Below are positions 52,498 to 63,092 of a stretch of 64,000 bases of DNA, piece after piece (within the stretch, counting starts at the first letter, position 1; every line of letters starts with the position of its first letter). Source of the DNA: JAFGPL01 sp963781805. Its GTDB lineage: Bacteria > Bacteroidota > Bacteroidia > Bacteroidales > UBA10428. The stretch lies in contig CAWAHF010000004.1 in assembly GCA_963781805.1 (NCBI GenBank), positions 5,828,001-5,892,000 of the forward strand. Direction: 5' to 3'. The notes under the pieces are model-generated. The model did no database searches. It saw only the letters and a program-made list of their open reading frames with translations, and was not told the DNA's origin. The position numbers and the translations under genes are program-made.

Positions 52498-52668
52498 AAG
52501 AATACAAAAATTTATGAAATATACAAAAAATCTTGATTAAAGAATGTTACTCCTCCTGACTTAATGCTGTTTGTTGGATCAAAGCCCCCAATTGCTAAAC
52601 TTTTAAATTTCTTAATCTTTGATTATCTACAACATAGAAAAAATATGATGTGATTCCCTCACAAAGAA

Positions 52669-52700
52669 AAGCCGTCTCAAAAGAAAAAATGAGACGGCTT
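52669..52700 (-). terminator. Intrinsic terminator after susD
   Basis: Perfect 11-bp stem AAGCCGTCTCA / TGAGACGGCTT with a 10-nt A/G loop, 23 bp after the susD stop. On the minus strand the stem is followed by TTTTC. It closes the susCD transcript and separates it from the HTCS gene. Confidence 0.85.
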
Positions 52701-52722
52701 CTATTATAATAATAAAAATCTT

Positions 52723-54429
52723 CTACTGCGGATAATTAGGATTATTATCCAGTTCACTCTGTGGCACAGGAAGAGTAAGTGACTGATATCCCTTCCAGCC
52801 GTATTTATCTCTTACAAAGTCTGCTCCCACTTTCCAGCGTTTCATATCTTCTTTTCTCCAACCTTCACAATATCCTTCAACATAACGCTCGTGTTGAATT
52901 AGTTGTAGCAATGTCCAACCTTTGGCTGTCATGAGATCTGTGGCAGAGGGTAACTGACCGGGCATCCCTTCACGTGTACTTAAAAGCTGTGGCTGATCGA
53001 CTGCAACATTATTGGCTCGGTTTCTTACCTGATCAATCCAGTAAATTGCACTGTTTGGATCAGCTGCTAAAACATTGGATGGATTCAGGTTAGCCATACA
53101 CTCGGCATAAAGCAACATAATATCTGATAAACGAATAAGTCTAACATTATTATCAGACCACAATGGATCTAATCCGGCAGGTCCTTCATTATCTGCATCC
53201 ACAGCATATTTGCGAATACCATATGCACCATCTCTTCCAACAATGGTTTCCAAATCCCATCCCTGTGCTATCCAGTCTTTTACAACACCTTTTTCTGTAA
53301 AATTTGCTCCTTTTGGCACTCCCCAGAAGGTTTCATAAACCCTGTAGTCGTAAACTGCTGTATCAACACCGTTAATATTCTCAGTCCAGGTTTCAAATTG
53401 AGATATATCTGTCGGAGAAGCAGAAGGATCTGTAACCTTGTAAGTTGGTACACCGAAGTTCCACCACATAATATCCCATGAGGTACGATTCAAGGTAAAA
53501 TTCTGAAATAGCCAGTTAACGTCGTTGTTTGACCATCCTGCTCCTTGATTCAGATCATGAAACTGGATTTCAAATACAGATTCTTCGTTGTTCTTTGTAG
53601 TACTGGTAAAATTATCCCTGTAATTTGCGGTAAGTGCATATGTCCCGTAAGAAGCATCTCCAACCCCAGGAAGAATTTTCTTAAATTCGGCAGCAGCTTC
53701 AGTATACATATAATGGTTTAAATACCATTTACCAAGAAGGGCCGCAGCAGATCCACGTGTTACCCTTCCTTTTTCATAGTCTGAAGTTGTATTTAGGCCA
53801 GCAGTAAGCAATTGTTCAGCCATTTTGAGATCTGACTCAATAAAAGCAAAGGTACTGTCTGCAGGTGACGGGGCAAGGGCAAACTCTGTTTCGCTTTTTG
53901 GTACAGTCCTCCTGATTATTATTTTATCGTCGCCGAAGTATTGGGCCAAATTATAATACATGAATGCCCTTAAATAATAGGCTTGTCCCATATAATTATT
54001 CAATACCTCCTGGGTGAAACTCGGATCATCTGCTACCTGTTGTGCAGCAGGCATCACTTCCAGTGCATTATTAGCCCATAAAATGTTTGTATAGTAACCA
54101 TTCCAGGTGTCGCTTATTGTACTTTGAGTATTCACAATATCAAAATTGATTGTTTGACCCCATGGTTGAAAACCAGCAGCATAACCGGTTTCGTATAGGT
54201 CATCGCCAAGACAAAAATGCATGAGGCCTAAAAACCAGACATACCCGTTTGCCCAATGATTGAGCCCATCATAGGCTGCGTTGAGCGCTTGTTCGGCATG
54301 TGACCTCGAATTATAAAAGGTACCAGGGGTGTATCTAGATTTATCATTATTCCTTGTAATGAAATCCTCACTACAGGAAGTGATTAATAAGATTCCCAAT
54401 ATTAAGAATTGAAATATTTTGTTTTTCAT
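52723..54429 (-). CDS. susD: SusD/RagB-family glycan-binding lipoprotein
   Basis: A 568-aa surface lipoprotein started at ATG 54429; a longer frame would overlap susC. Lipobox ITSC near residue 20 then SEDF. SusD features: AEQALNAAYDGLNHWANG near the N-terminus, NYMGQAYYLRAFMYYNLAQYFGD, and the C-terminal NNVRLIRLSDIMLLYAECMANL block and GYCEGWRKEDMKRW. It binds oligosaccharides at the cell surface and forms a lid on the SusC channel. It is 19 bp downstream of susC. Confidence 0.93.
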   Translation of the reverse strand: MKNKIFQFLILGILLITSCSEDFITRNNDKSRYTPGTFYNSRSHAEQALNAAYDGLNHWANGYVWFLGLMHFCLGDDLYETGYAAGFQPWGQTINFDIVNTQSTISDTWNGYYTNILWANNALEVMPAAQQVADDPSFTQEVLNNYMGQAYYLRAFMYYNLAQYFGDDKIIIRRTVPKSETEFALAPSPADSTFAFIESDLKMAEQLLTAGLNTTSDYEKGRVTRGSAAALLGKWYLNHYMYTEAAAEFKKILPGVGDASYGTYALTANYRDNFTSTTKNNEESVFEIQFHDLNQGAGWSNNDVNWLFQNFTLNRTSWDIMWWNFGVPTYKVTDPSASPTDISQFETWTENINGVDTAVYDYRVYETFWGVPKGANFTEKGVVKDWIAQGWDLETIVGRDGAYGIRKYAVDADNEGPAGLDPLWSDNNVRLIRLSDIMLLYAECMANLNPSNVLAADPNSAIYWIDQVRNRANNVAVDQPQLLSTREGMPGQLPSATDLMTAKGWTLLQLIQHERYVEGYCEGWRKEDMKRWKVGADFVRDKYGWKGYQSLTLPVPQSELDNNPNYPQ

Positions 54430-54448
54430 AATAATAGTTTTTTTAATG

Positions 54449-57400
54449 TTAAAAATCAATTTGAATTCCTCCAATAAAAGTACGTGCCTGTGGGTAATAA
54501 CCATTGTCAATACCTCGTGATATATTTGTTGTATTAGTTCCTACCACAGTGGTTCCTATAGCATTTGATCCTATCTCAGGATCGTAGAACGGATATTTGG
54601 TAAAAGTTAATAGGTTACGTCCGGTTACATAGATTCTTACATTGCCAATCTTTACCTTGTCAACCAAACTTTTGGGTAACGTATATCCCAATGAAGCATT
54701 CTTCAACCTGAGATATGACCCGTCTTTAATATATCTGTCTGATACCTTGGTAATATTACCGTTGGGATCGTTACGTACAGCTCTTGGGACATCTGTAATT
54801 GTATTTGAGGGAGTCCAGCGATCAAGAGCAGCAGTACCAGCGTTAAAATTATTTTGCATACCTTCTGTCCACATAACCAATTCAGCAAAGATCTTATTAC
54901 CATGAACACCCTGGAAGAATACTGACAGGTCAAATCCTTTATAGGCAATATTTGCAGTTAAACCATAAATAAGCGTTGGAATAGGACTTCCCATGAAATA
55001 GCGGTCATCCTGGTCAATTACACCATCGTTATTAATATCTGCCCATTTAATATCGCCGGGTTCTGCATTAGGTTGGATCAGGCTGCCATTATAAGTATAA
55101 TTATTAATAGCATCTTGGTCAGGGAAAACCCCAAGCATTTTATAGCCATAGAATGATCCAATTGGCTGCCCCTCATCAGTTCTGGTGGCTGATCCTGGTT
55201 CAACAGGACCAGCAGTAATGGGGAATCCGCCCATATCCAATACCTCATTATGTAAGGTAGAGAGGTTACCTGTAACTGATAAATCAAGATCTCCAACATT
55301 TTTACGAACAGTGGCTGAAAGCTCAAGGCCACGGTTTAAAATACTACCTAAATTTTTCCAAATATATCCTGAATTTCCACTTGACGCAGGAAGTGGAACT
55401 TGTATAAGCATATCAATGGTGTTCTTTTTAAAATAATCAAAAGTTAATTCAAAAAGGCCATGGAGCAGTCCTAAATCCATACCAACATCAACCTGTTTAA
55501 CTGTTTCCCATGTTAAACTGGCATTATTAAATCCATTTACTGATACGCCGGAATATTTAGCCCAAGTCCCATTATTAAGGAATACATAGTCAAGACCAGA
55601 TGACAAACCACTAATATAAGAATAAGCGTCAATTGGATTATCATTTCCAACAATTCCGTAACTGGCTCTCAATTTCAGGTTATTTATTAGACTAATACTT
55701 TTCATGAAGGATTCATCACTTATACGCCATGCTAAGGAAGCTGACGGAAAAGTTCCCCATTTATTACCTGTTCCGAATTTAGATGAACCATCCCGCCGGA
55801 TATTGGCAGTTATCATATATTTTCCTTTATAGTTATACATTATACGTCCCAGGTAAGAAATCCGACTGTTTTCATTTTCACTACCACCGACTGTGAAACC
55901 AGTCTCTGTTTTTGAGAGCACATCATTTGTTTCAGTCTGGATTGTAGTACCTGAAGCAGTCATATTGTGGTATTTATAATATTCTGTTGTATAGTCGGCC
56001 ATTACTGTCAAATCATGATCGCCAATTATTTTATGGTAGGTCAACATATTTTCTGACACCCAGCTATAGCTCCATGCTGAAGATTCACTTAGGGTAGTAT
56101 TAGCAAAATTTTTGGGGGTCATATCTGTTTTCAGGGTTAAATTCCTATTCTGAAATTCTGTACTGGCTATCCCAAAAGTTGTCCTGAATTGAAGATCTTT
56201 TAATATCTGATATTCACCGTAGACATCAGCAACGAACCTTTTATTATAGTTATAATTCTTATTGCGAACCAGTGATCCAATAGCATTACTGGCGTCATGG
56301 CCAACCAGAGAGGCATCATAGCCCGAGAATCCCCCTAAAACGTTTGGATTATATATTGGAATGTTCGGGGTAATTTTTATTATCTCTTCAAGCACATCGC
56401 GTCCTCCGTTGGAACCTTCAACCCGGTTCTTGGAGTATATAAAGGAGACATTTTCACCAAATTTGAATTTTTTGGTTTGCCAATTAGAGTTCATGCGCAT
56501 TGAATATCTGTCATACGGGGTGGTAATAATTATACCTTCCTGTTTGAATTCATTTGCAGAGAAGAAATAATTTCCGTTTTGTGTTCCTCCTGAAATATCA
56601 AAATTATTCTCATGAATAGTTCCAGTCTGGAATAATGCTCCCTGCCAGTCAGTTTCAGTACCATTCCAATCAGCCCATGGTCCGCTAGGATTGTCATGAA
56701 TTTCTAATGCAAGGGGTGGTGCTGTGGTTCCTCCTGCAGTATTACCTTCGTATACCATTTCTGCCCACTGTTTTGTATTCAGTAAATCCAGTGTTTTCCA
56801 TGCTTTCTCAAATCCGGTGTATCCGTTGTAACGTACTTTCGGAGTACCCGTTTTACCGGTTTTTGTGGTTATTATTACAACGCCATTTGCTCCACGGGAA
56901 CCATAAATAGCGCATGATGCAGCATCTTTTAAAACCTGCATGCTTTCAACATCCATTGCACTAATAGATGAAATATCAGCAGGAACGCCATCAACAATAT
57001 ACAGAGGATCTGTACTATTTGTACTACCTACTCCACGTATACGGACTGTCGGCATTTCTCCGGGACGACCCTGGTTACTTTGTACCTCTACACCTGGAGT
57101 TAATCCCTGTAAAGCAGTTGTTACCTGAGCCACAGGTGATTTTGCAAGTGACTTTGCATCTACAATAGATATTGCGGATGTTAAATCCTTTTTCTTTACA
57201 CTACCATAACCCACGACAACTATTTCTTCAAGATCCAAAATATCAGGAGACAGTTGAACATCCAGCGTGGTCTGTCCTGTATACTGGATATTTTGTGTTA
57301 TATAACCAACAAATGAAAAGACCAATGTTACACCTGAATTTGGAACTTCAATTGTATAGGCACCATCATTGTCTGCAACGGTACCGATTCTGGTTCCTTC

Positions 57401-57631
57401 AACTACGATACTTACTCCAATCAAAGGTTCATTGGTTGTTGCATCTGTAACTTTACCTGAAATTTTCAATTGTTGAACTGTACTTTGGGAAGTAAAATTT
57501 CCCGTAGGATCACCTGCCAAGGCATTTAGGGGTAAAATAAAGAATAAGATTGCTGAAAGTTGTAAGGGAATTAATAACAACTTCAGCTTCCTTTTTAAGT
57601 AAGGAATAATCCAATTGCATTTGTTTTTCAT
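54449..57631 (-). CDS. susC: SusC/RagA-family TonB-dependent outer-membrane transporter
   Basis: A 1060-aa protein. Order: signal peptide (about 1-40), carboxypeptidase-regulatory-like domain (KISGKVTDATTNEPLIGV, about 55-135), TonB box/plug with EEIVVVGYGSVKKKDLT and IRGVGSTNSTDPLYIVDGVP, then a 22-strand barrel, ending IGGIQIDF. It imports oligosaccharides across the outer membrane using TonB energy, with SusD. It heads the transcript; about 800 bp of non-coding DNA lie upstream (57632-58439) and should include its promoter. Confidence 0.95.
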   Translation of the reverse strand: MKNKCNWIIPYLKRKLKLLLIPLQLSAILFFILPLNALAGDPTGNFTSQSTVQQLKISGKVTDATTNEPLIGVSIVVEGTRIGTVADNDGAYTIEVPNSGVTLVFSFVGYITQNIQYTGQTTLDVQLSPDILDLEEIVVVGYGSVKKKDLTSAISIVDAKSLAKSPVAQVTTALQGLTPGVEVQSNQGRPGEMPTVRIRGVGSTNSTDPLYIVDGVPADISSISAMDVESMQVLKDAASCAIYGSRGANGVVIITTKTGKTGTPKVRYNGYTGFEKAWKTLDLLNTKQWAEMVYEGNTAGGTTAPPLALEIHDNPSGPWADWNGTETDWQGALFQTGTIHENNFDISGGTQNGNYFFSANEFKQEGIIITTPYDRYSMRMNSNWQTKKFKFGENVSFIYSKNRVEGSNGGRDVLEEIIKITPNIPIYNPNVLGGFSGYDASLVGHDASNAIGSLVRNKNYNYNKRFVADVYGEYQILKDLQFRTTFGIASTEFQNRNLTLKTDMTPKNFANTTLSESSAWSYSWVSENMLTYHKIIGDHDLTVMADYTTEYYKYHNMTASGTTIQTETNDVLSKTETGFTVGGSENENSRISYLGRIMYNYKGKYMITANIRRDGSSKFGTGNKWGTFPSASLAWRISDESFMKSISLINNLKLRASYGIVGNDNPIDAYSYISGLSSGLDYVFLNNGTWAKYSGVSVNGFNNASLTWETVKQVDVGMDLGLLHGLFELTFDYFKKNTIDMLIQVPLPASSGNSGYIWKNLGSILNRGLELSATVRKNVGDLDLSVTGNLSTLHNEVLDMGGFPITAGPVEPGSATRTDEGQPIGSFYGYKMLGVFPDQDAINNYTYNGSLIQPNAEPGDIKWADINNDGVIDQDDRYFMGSPIPTLIYGLTANIAYKGFDLSVFFQGVHGNKIFAELVMWTEGMQNNFNAGTAALDRWTPSNTITDVPRAVRNDPNGNITKVSDRYIKDGSYLRLKNASLGYTLPKSLVDKVKIGNVRIYVTGRNLLTFTKYPFYDPEIGSNAIGTTVVGTNTTNISRGIDNGYYPQARTFIGGIQIDF

Positions 57632-58133
57632 AGTTTTAGATTTGTTTTAGTTAATAATAGAATTTATAGTTGGTTCACTTTATTGAACTAAGAAGGATTA
57701 GTAATATCAAGTTTGGAATTTCGCAATTGCCTGATGGAATTAAAAATAGATTGACAATTATGATTTATGTTAATAGTAGAGTCACTCAATGAAAATGCTA
57801 AAAATAAAACAGTCTATTTTTATTGCCTGTTAAAATTTCTTCAATTGCTATTAAAAACCTTTCATTTACCTTTAACCTGTAATAATTGTTAATTTTAATT
57901 CATAAAATGAAAGATTTTTTAAAGACCATGCTGCTGTTAAAAAAAAAGATATTTCCCTGCTAAATCACTCAGTTTATTTCTAACACATTGAGTTTATTTT
58001 AAGGTCGAAGTTTTAATGTAAATGACAAAAGAGGAATAAATATGCTAACCTGATTAATTCATAAACCTTTTAATTTCTCAAAGTTTATGGATTATTCAGA
58101 GCCTTTACCGATTTTGGGATTAGCCCCGGTTTA

Positions 58134-58175
58134 GAAAATGTTGGCTTTTCAATTTATTGAAAGCCTTACATTTTC
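58134..58175. other. Long hairpin in the susC upstream region
   Basis: Inverted repeat GAAAATGT-GGCTTTTCAA / TTGAAAGCC-ACATTTTC, a stem of about 18 bp with a 4-nt loop. It lies 500 bp upstream of susC and 265 bp downstream of the GH51 stop, so it could be a delayed terminator for GH51 or a processing site. The rest of 57632-58439 is AT-rich with no gene. Confidence 0.55.
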
Positions 58176-58439
58176 TTAATCGTCAGAATTATTCATTAAT
58201 TGCATGAATGATTCGGGCTAACAATATAAACTTTACTAGGTTAAAAATAAAAATTTGCTTTGTAGGTTATTAGGTTTATTGATACCCATTCTATAACAAT
58301 AATTGCATATAACCGGAGGAGATGAATTGTAATCCGATATAGCCTGGTTTAAAGCGATAAAGGTATACACTGTTTATGCAGCATATTCTGCCACTGAAAC
58401 ATGCTGCTTTTAGATTTTGATGACAAATTGTTTGTTTTC

Positions 58440-60446
58440 CTATTTATTTGTTTTTATCCGGATCAAAGTCAACGACATTGCAGGAGCTGCATATTCAAAT
58501 GTTTTGCTCACTTTTATGGTCGATTTTTCAGGAATAATATTTTGTGGAATTTTAAATGTGTTTTCCGCATCGGCATCACCAGTCAAAACTGTTTGCTCAG
58601 CATCAGAAAATATTTTATTGAAGCCGGGCAGGTTAATTTTCATGGTCTCCGGTTTATTCCCGGTGTTCACCAGTTTCAGTATAATATCACCTGTTTTGCT
58701 GTCCTGAACGCATGAAGAAGTCAATGTCGTATCATTTTTTTCAACCGTATCTCTATTATCAAAATAGATATCACCCTGATTGGTTGAAAACAATTTCTGA
58801 ACATAATAATTTGGTGTTAGACAAATTTTCAGGTTATCGAAAAATATCATGTCTGTTTTCCATTGTGTAAATCCTTTTTTTGCCAACAAAGGGGCATAAG
58901 ATGCCATTCTGACAACATCGCCATTGCGCTCTAGCGTAGTCATATAAGCCGCTTCAGCTATGGCATTGCGCAATTTATTGCCCCATGAGGCATATTCACC
59001 CAGATAAACCTGCGTTGCATTTCTGGCATAAGTATCATAACGCTGTTGATTAGCAATAAACCATTCAGGATTTGTATAATAGTGTTCATCAACAACAGGA
59101 ATTTTAAGATCATTTGCCAGTTTCCAACCTTTATCAAAATCTTCACCGCTATGAAAAGGACCAACCGTTCCGATAACCGTAATTTCAGGATGATTCGTTT
59201 TTATTGCTTCATAAATCATTTTAAAACGTTCTTCAAATTCCGGAGTAATTTTATCCTCATTACCAATACCAATGTATTCAAGGTTAAATGGAGCCGGATG
59301 CCCTGCGGCAGTGCGCTTGGCACCCCATGTAGAAATTGCCGAACCGTTGGCCCATTCAATAAGATCCAAAACTTCCTGAATGTAATCCTGCATATCATCC
59401 ATCGGGATTGCCTTTTGCCCGGTACCTCCGATACGCCAGGTACCACCGGAATTCTGGCAACTAACTGCTGCTGGCAATACTGGTAATGGCTTGGCGCCAA
59501 TATCTTCACAAAATTGGAAGTATTCGTAATAACCCAATCCGGTTGTTTGGTGGTATCCCCATATATTTCTCTGTTCCTTCCGTTTTTCTACGGGACCAAT
59601 GGTGTTTTTCCAACGGTACATGTTTCCCAGCCCATCACCATGTACAAGGCAACCACCAGGAAACCGGATGAATTTTGGTTTCATATCAGCCAGAACCTGG
59701 GCAAGGTCAGCTCTTAAACCATTTGGCCGGTTTTTAAATGTTTTCTCCGGGAAAAGAGATACCATATCTAAAGCAAATTTCCCTTCTATTGTGGCCAGAA
59801 TTACCAGGCAGGCAGAATCATTACTTTCTGTTGGAACAAGACTGACAGTATATTTTTTCCAATCGTTTGAAAAGGTTGAAAATATGCTTTCTGCGAGCAG
59901 TATACCCTTACGATCCTGTAAACTGACTTTTAAAGAAATTGATGAACCGGAAAGCTGACGGGCAAATACTGAAAAATTGTATTTTTCTCCTGCATGTATT
60001 ACTATTCCGTCAAAACCTGAGTTTTTCAATCCTACTCCTGATTCACCCGAGTATTCTGCTTCATGGCCGATATGCTCAACGTCCAAAACCATGTAATGGG
60101 GATTGTTTGGATGGATTGGTGAGGATGTTTCGACACTTATTCTTCCATAGGAAAATCCCGGAGAAATATAATCCCAGTAAGAATAAGGATTCCATTCCAT
60201 ACGTTCTGTCGGATTGTATTCGAAAGAACGGTTTTGGACTAGTTCAGCATACAAACCGCCATCGGCAGAATAGTTAATGTCTTCAAAGAACAAACCAAAT
60301 AAATCAGGACTGATTTTTTTACCACCTTTTGCTGATTGTGCTGAGACAATTGTTGATGTTAGAAAAAAAACGACGGAAAGCAGGATTAATTTTCTAAGAC
60401 TAACTTTATTATGACTTTGCGAGATTTTGATTATTTTTTTCATCAC
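58440..60446 (-). CDS. Alpha-L-arabinofuranosidase, GH51
   Basis: A 668-aa secreted enzyme with a signal peptide (cleavage near VSAQS). A CBM4_9-like insertion with an N-terminal strand set at about 50-230 precedes the TIM barrel (FIRFPGGCLVHGDG). The acid/base is the Glu in YIGIGNED and the nucleophile the Glu in VYLGEYASWG, both GH51 signatures. It releases arabinofuranose from arabinan or arabinoxylan-type side chains. It is 19 bp downstream of the GH29 gene, in the same transcript. Confidence 0.92.
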   Translation of the reverse strand: MMKKIIKISQSHNKVSLRKLILLSVVFFLTSTIVSAQSAKGGKKISPDLFGLFFEDINYSADGGLYAELVQNRSFEYNPTERMEWNPYSYWDYISPGFSYGRISVETSSPIHPNNPHYMVLDVEHIGHEAEYSGESGVGLKNSGFDGIVIHAGEKYNFSVFARQLSGSSISLKVSLQDRKGILLAESIFSTFSNDWKKYTVSLVPTESNDSACLVILATIEGKFALDMVSLFPEKTFKNRPNGLRADLAQVLADMKPKFIRFPGGCLVHGDGLGNMYRWKNTIGPVEKRKEQRNIWGYHQTTGLGYYEYFQFCEDIGAKPLPVLPAAVSCQNSGGTWRIGGTGQKAIPMDDMQDYIQEVLDLIEWANGSAISTWGAKRTAAGHPAPFNLEYIGIGNEDKITPEFEERFKMIYEAIKTNHPEITVIGTVGPFHSGEDFDKGWKLANDLKIPVVDEHYYTNPEWFIANQQRYDTYARNATQVYLGEYASWGNKLRNAIAEAAYMTTLERNGDVVRMASYAPLLAKKGFTQWKTDMIFFDNLKICLTPNYYVQKLFSTNQGDIYFDNRDTVEKNDTTLTSSCVQDSKTGDIILKLVNTGNKPETMKINLPGFNKIFSDAEQTVLTGDADAENTFKIPQNIIPEKSTIKVSKTFEYAAPAMSLTLIRIKTNK

Positions 60447-60465
60447 AAGTATGTTTAATCATTCC

Positions 60466-62865
60466 TCATTTTACTTCTTTAAAAACCATTTTATCTAAGT
60501 TAAGCCCGTCACTATCAATTACCACTTTCAGCAAATGCTGACCAGCATCGAGTTTCACTGTCTTTTTTACAATATCCCATTTTTGATAAGCACCAGTACT
60601 TGGGATTAGAACAGTTCCGGTTTTGTCAATTCCATCGCATTCGAGATGCATTTTAGCACTATCTACTGCTGAGGCAATATGAAAAGTAACCTGATAAGTA
60701 GCTGATTTATTAATAAAAACCGTATATGCCATCCATTCACCGGCATGTGTCCAACCAACATTGAATCCTCCATCTGCACATTTTTCAATATCAACACCTT
60801 CATTCTGACGATATTGCCCTCCTATGTTGGTCTCGTCTTTATCATAGTAAGCTTCTTCGGGACAACCGCTATCGTAGTCTTCTGCTTCAATAGTTCCCGG
60901 GATTCGATTTGGTTTGAATGCTGTTTGTTTCAGTTCACAAACTTCTTTCAGGTTCCATCCTAAAAAAGAACCATTTTCCAAGTCAAACACCCCTGCTTTA
61001 TTACCTTCGGTCAATTCCTTATTTACTGATAATATGCAGTTTGGAAATTGTTTATTTGAAATTTTGAATAATCCGTTGTATGAGTTTTCAATTTTCCATA
61101 TTTGGTTATCTTTTCCCGAAATATCTGCAATTGCAAGTTCATGTTCAGAACTATTGCATTCCAGCGCATTTTTAACATCTTCACGGTTTAAAATTTTATA
61201 AAGACCTTTACCAGCATCTTCCAAATTCCATTGGCTTGTAAGTTCCTTTCTTTTTGTAGTCAAAGACAAATCCAATCCAAGTACTAAATCACCTTTGCTA
61301 TTACCTGGTACCAGGAAATAGTGTGGGGCACAATTTATATCCACATATTTATTGAGCGATGGAATTTTGCCGTCGAAGTTAAGTTTCAGGACATAAGCCA
61401 TTTCTTCGAAAGTTTGTTTGGGCAAATTTATAGCCAATCCATCTTTTTCCTGTTTATAAGTCAAAGGCAGGTATTTACCAGCTTCATCATTTATAAGTTC
61501 AACTGATTTCAAATTTTTTATATCAATTCTATCGGAAGACAATGATTTTAGCAGTACTTCTTTCTCCCCTTTTTCCCAGCCGAGTAAAATAGCATATAAT
61601 GTTGTGTTATCTTTCGATCTGGTATAACGAACATCCTTTGCTGTTCCTGCGCTTGGGGCTCCCATTACTCCGTACGCAGCTCCCATTTTGGTAGGGCCTT
61701 CACCATATTTTTCCCATGCCCGTGTTGAATATATTGCTTCACCATACTTTTTTAGCCAAGCTCCAATAGCAAGCAATACATCTTTTTGTTCCTGAGGTAT
61801 TGTACCATCGGCTTTGGGTGAAATGTTGAGAATCATATTCCCGTTTTTACTTATCCTGTCAATAAAAGCATGAAGAATTTGTGTTTTGGAATAATATCCG
61901 ATACCCTCCGTGTAGCACCAGCTTGATGAACTGATGGCATCATCGGTAAGCCAGTAATTATCAGTAATATCGGGTGGTCCGCCACGTTCGTAGTCTAAAA
62001 CAGCGCATTTTTTATTCAGTCCGTCTTTAAATGTGGCTACCACTTCTTTGTTCCATTCGTTTGCCCTTGTGTAGTAATATGCCAAAAACTCCAGCAGAAC
62101 GGGTTGAGAAATTAAATGTAAATTGAAATCCTGGTAAATAATATCGGGTTTATAAAAGTCAATAATTTCTTTATGCTTAGCTAACCAAAAGGCTTCGTTT
62201 TTTTCTTTTCCCTGCTGACCGAATAGCATTTGAAGTTTGGGATCGTCTGTTTTTGGAACATCTGAATAATACCCGGTAATATTAAATGCATGATGCATAG
62301 ATAGGAATATTCTCATATTTTTTTTGCGGATAGCATCAGTAAGCAGCTCAACCAAATCAAGTTTCGGACCCATATCTTTTGCATTCCATGGGTTCACCTT
62401 GCTTGCCCACATAGAAAATCCGTCGTGGTGTTCTGCCACAGGGCCACAGAACTTTGCCCCGGCATCAGCAAATAACTGTGCCCATTCATCAGGGTCGAAG
62501 TTTCCTCCCTCCGACTTTAGTTTAGGCGCAAACTGTACAAAATTGCCTTTCTTGTCCTTTGCCCCGGTAATAAAATTATTGTATGGCCACACGGTTGGGT
62601 CGCCATAAACCTCTATGTGGTGAAGATTCTCGGCAGACCCTTTGATGTACATACTTCGTGGATACCATTCGTTAGCAAAGGCAGGTACAGAGTATACTCC
62701 CCAGTGGAAATATATACCAAACTTGGCGTCTTTGAACCATTCAGGAACAGGATTAACCTTTTCCAATGATTCGAAAGTAGGTTGAAAAATCTGCTTCGGA
62801 ACCTTATTTGATGTGCATCCAACCATTCCTGAAAGGAACAGAATGAAAATAATTTTATGTTTCAT
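60466..62865 (-). CDS. GH29 alpha-L-fucosidase with RICIN-like and CBM6 domains
   Basis: A 799-aa lipoprotein (lipobox GCTSN near residue 16). The catalytic GH29 barrel occupies about 35-400: DAKFGIYFHWGVYSVPAFANEW, VAEHHDGFSMW, and nucleophile Asp in IIYQDFNLH. A C-terminal fucosidase beta-sandwich follows, then a beta-trefoil-like lectin segment (about 530-640, GLYKILNRE, ...) and a CBM6 at about 660-799 (IEAEDYDSGCPE...WMAYTVF). It removes alpha-fucose; carbohydrate-binding modules target it to the glycan. The start of the unit lies at 62865; GH51 is downstream. Confidence 0.9.
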   Translation of the reverse strand: MKHKIIFILFLSGMVGCTSNKVPKQIFQPTFESLEKVNPVPEWFKDAKFGIYFHWGVYSVPAFANEWYPRSMYIKGSAENLHHIEVYGDPTVWPYNNFITGAKDKKGNFVQFAPKLKSEGGNFDPDEWAQLFADAGAKFCGPVAEHHDGFSMWASKVNPWNAKDMGPKLDLVELLTDAIRKKNMRIFLSMHHAFNITGYYSDVPKTDDPKLQMLFGQQGKEKNEAFWLAKHKEIIDFYKPDIIYQDFNLHLISQPVLLEFLAYYYTRANEWNKEVVATFKDGLNKKCAVLDYERGGPPDITDNYWLTDDAISSSSWCYTEGIGYYSKTQILHAFIDRISKNGNMILNISPKADGTIPQEQKDVLLAIGAWLKKYGEAIYSTRAWEKYGEGPTKMGAAYGVMGAPSAGTAKDVRYTRSKDNTTLYAILLGWEKGEKEVLLKSLSSDRIDIKNLKSVELINDEAGKYLPLTYKQEKDGLAINLPKQTFEEMAYVLKLNFDGKIPSLNKYVDINCAPHYFLVPGNSKGDLVLGLDLSLTTKRKELTSQWNLEDAGKGLYKILNREDVKNALECNSSEHELAIADISGKDNQIWKIENSYNGLFKISNKQFPNCILSVNKELTEGNKAGVFDLENGSFLGWNLKEVCELKQTAFKPNRIPGTIEAEDYDSGCPEEAYYDKDETNIGGQYRQNEGVDIEKCADGGFNVGWTHAGEWMAYTVFINKSATYQVTFHIASAVDSAKMHLECDGIDKTGTVLIPSTGAYQKWDIVKKTVKLDAGQHLLKVVIDSDGLNLDKMVFKEVK

Positions 62866-63092
62866 AGCTAACTTATTAAATTATATTGTTAGAATTATTG
62901 AATTTATTTTTTGTTTTGATATACTTTGAAAACCACTTCAATTTTGTTCGGCGCTAACCCCAATCCTCTTAATTCATGCATGCGCTATACTGCGCTCTCA
63001 TATTTTTTGTTGCCAGACAATTCATTTTTTAATTTTATTTCGTTAATACGTTATTTTTAAAACAATAATTTTGATTGACAATCTAATTTGAT

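Noticed and set aside
54430..54510. N-terminal extension of SusD from 54510
   Set aside because: It overlaps the susC stop and precedes the obvious lipoprotein signal that begins at 54429.
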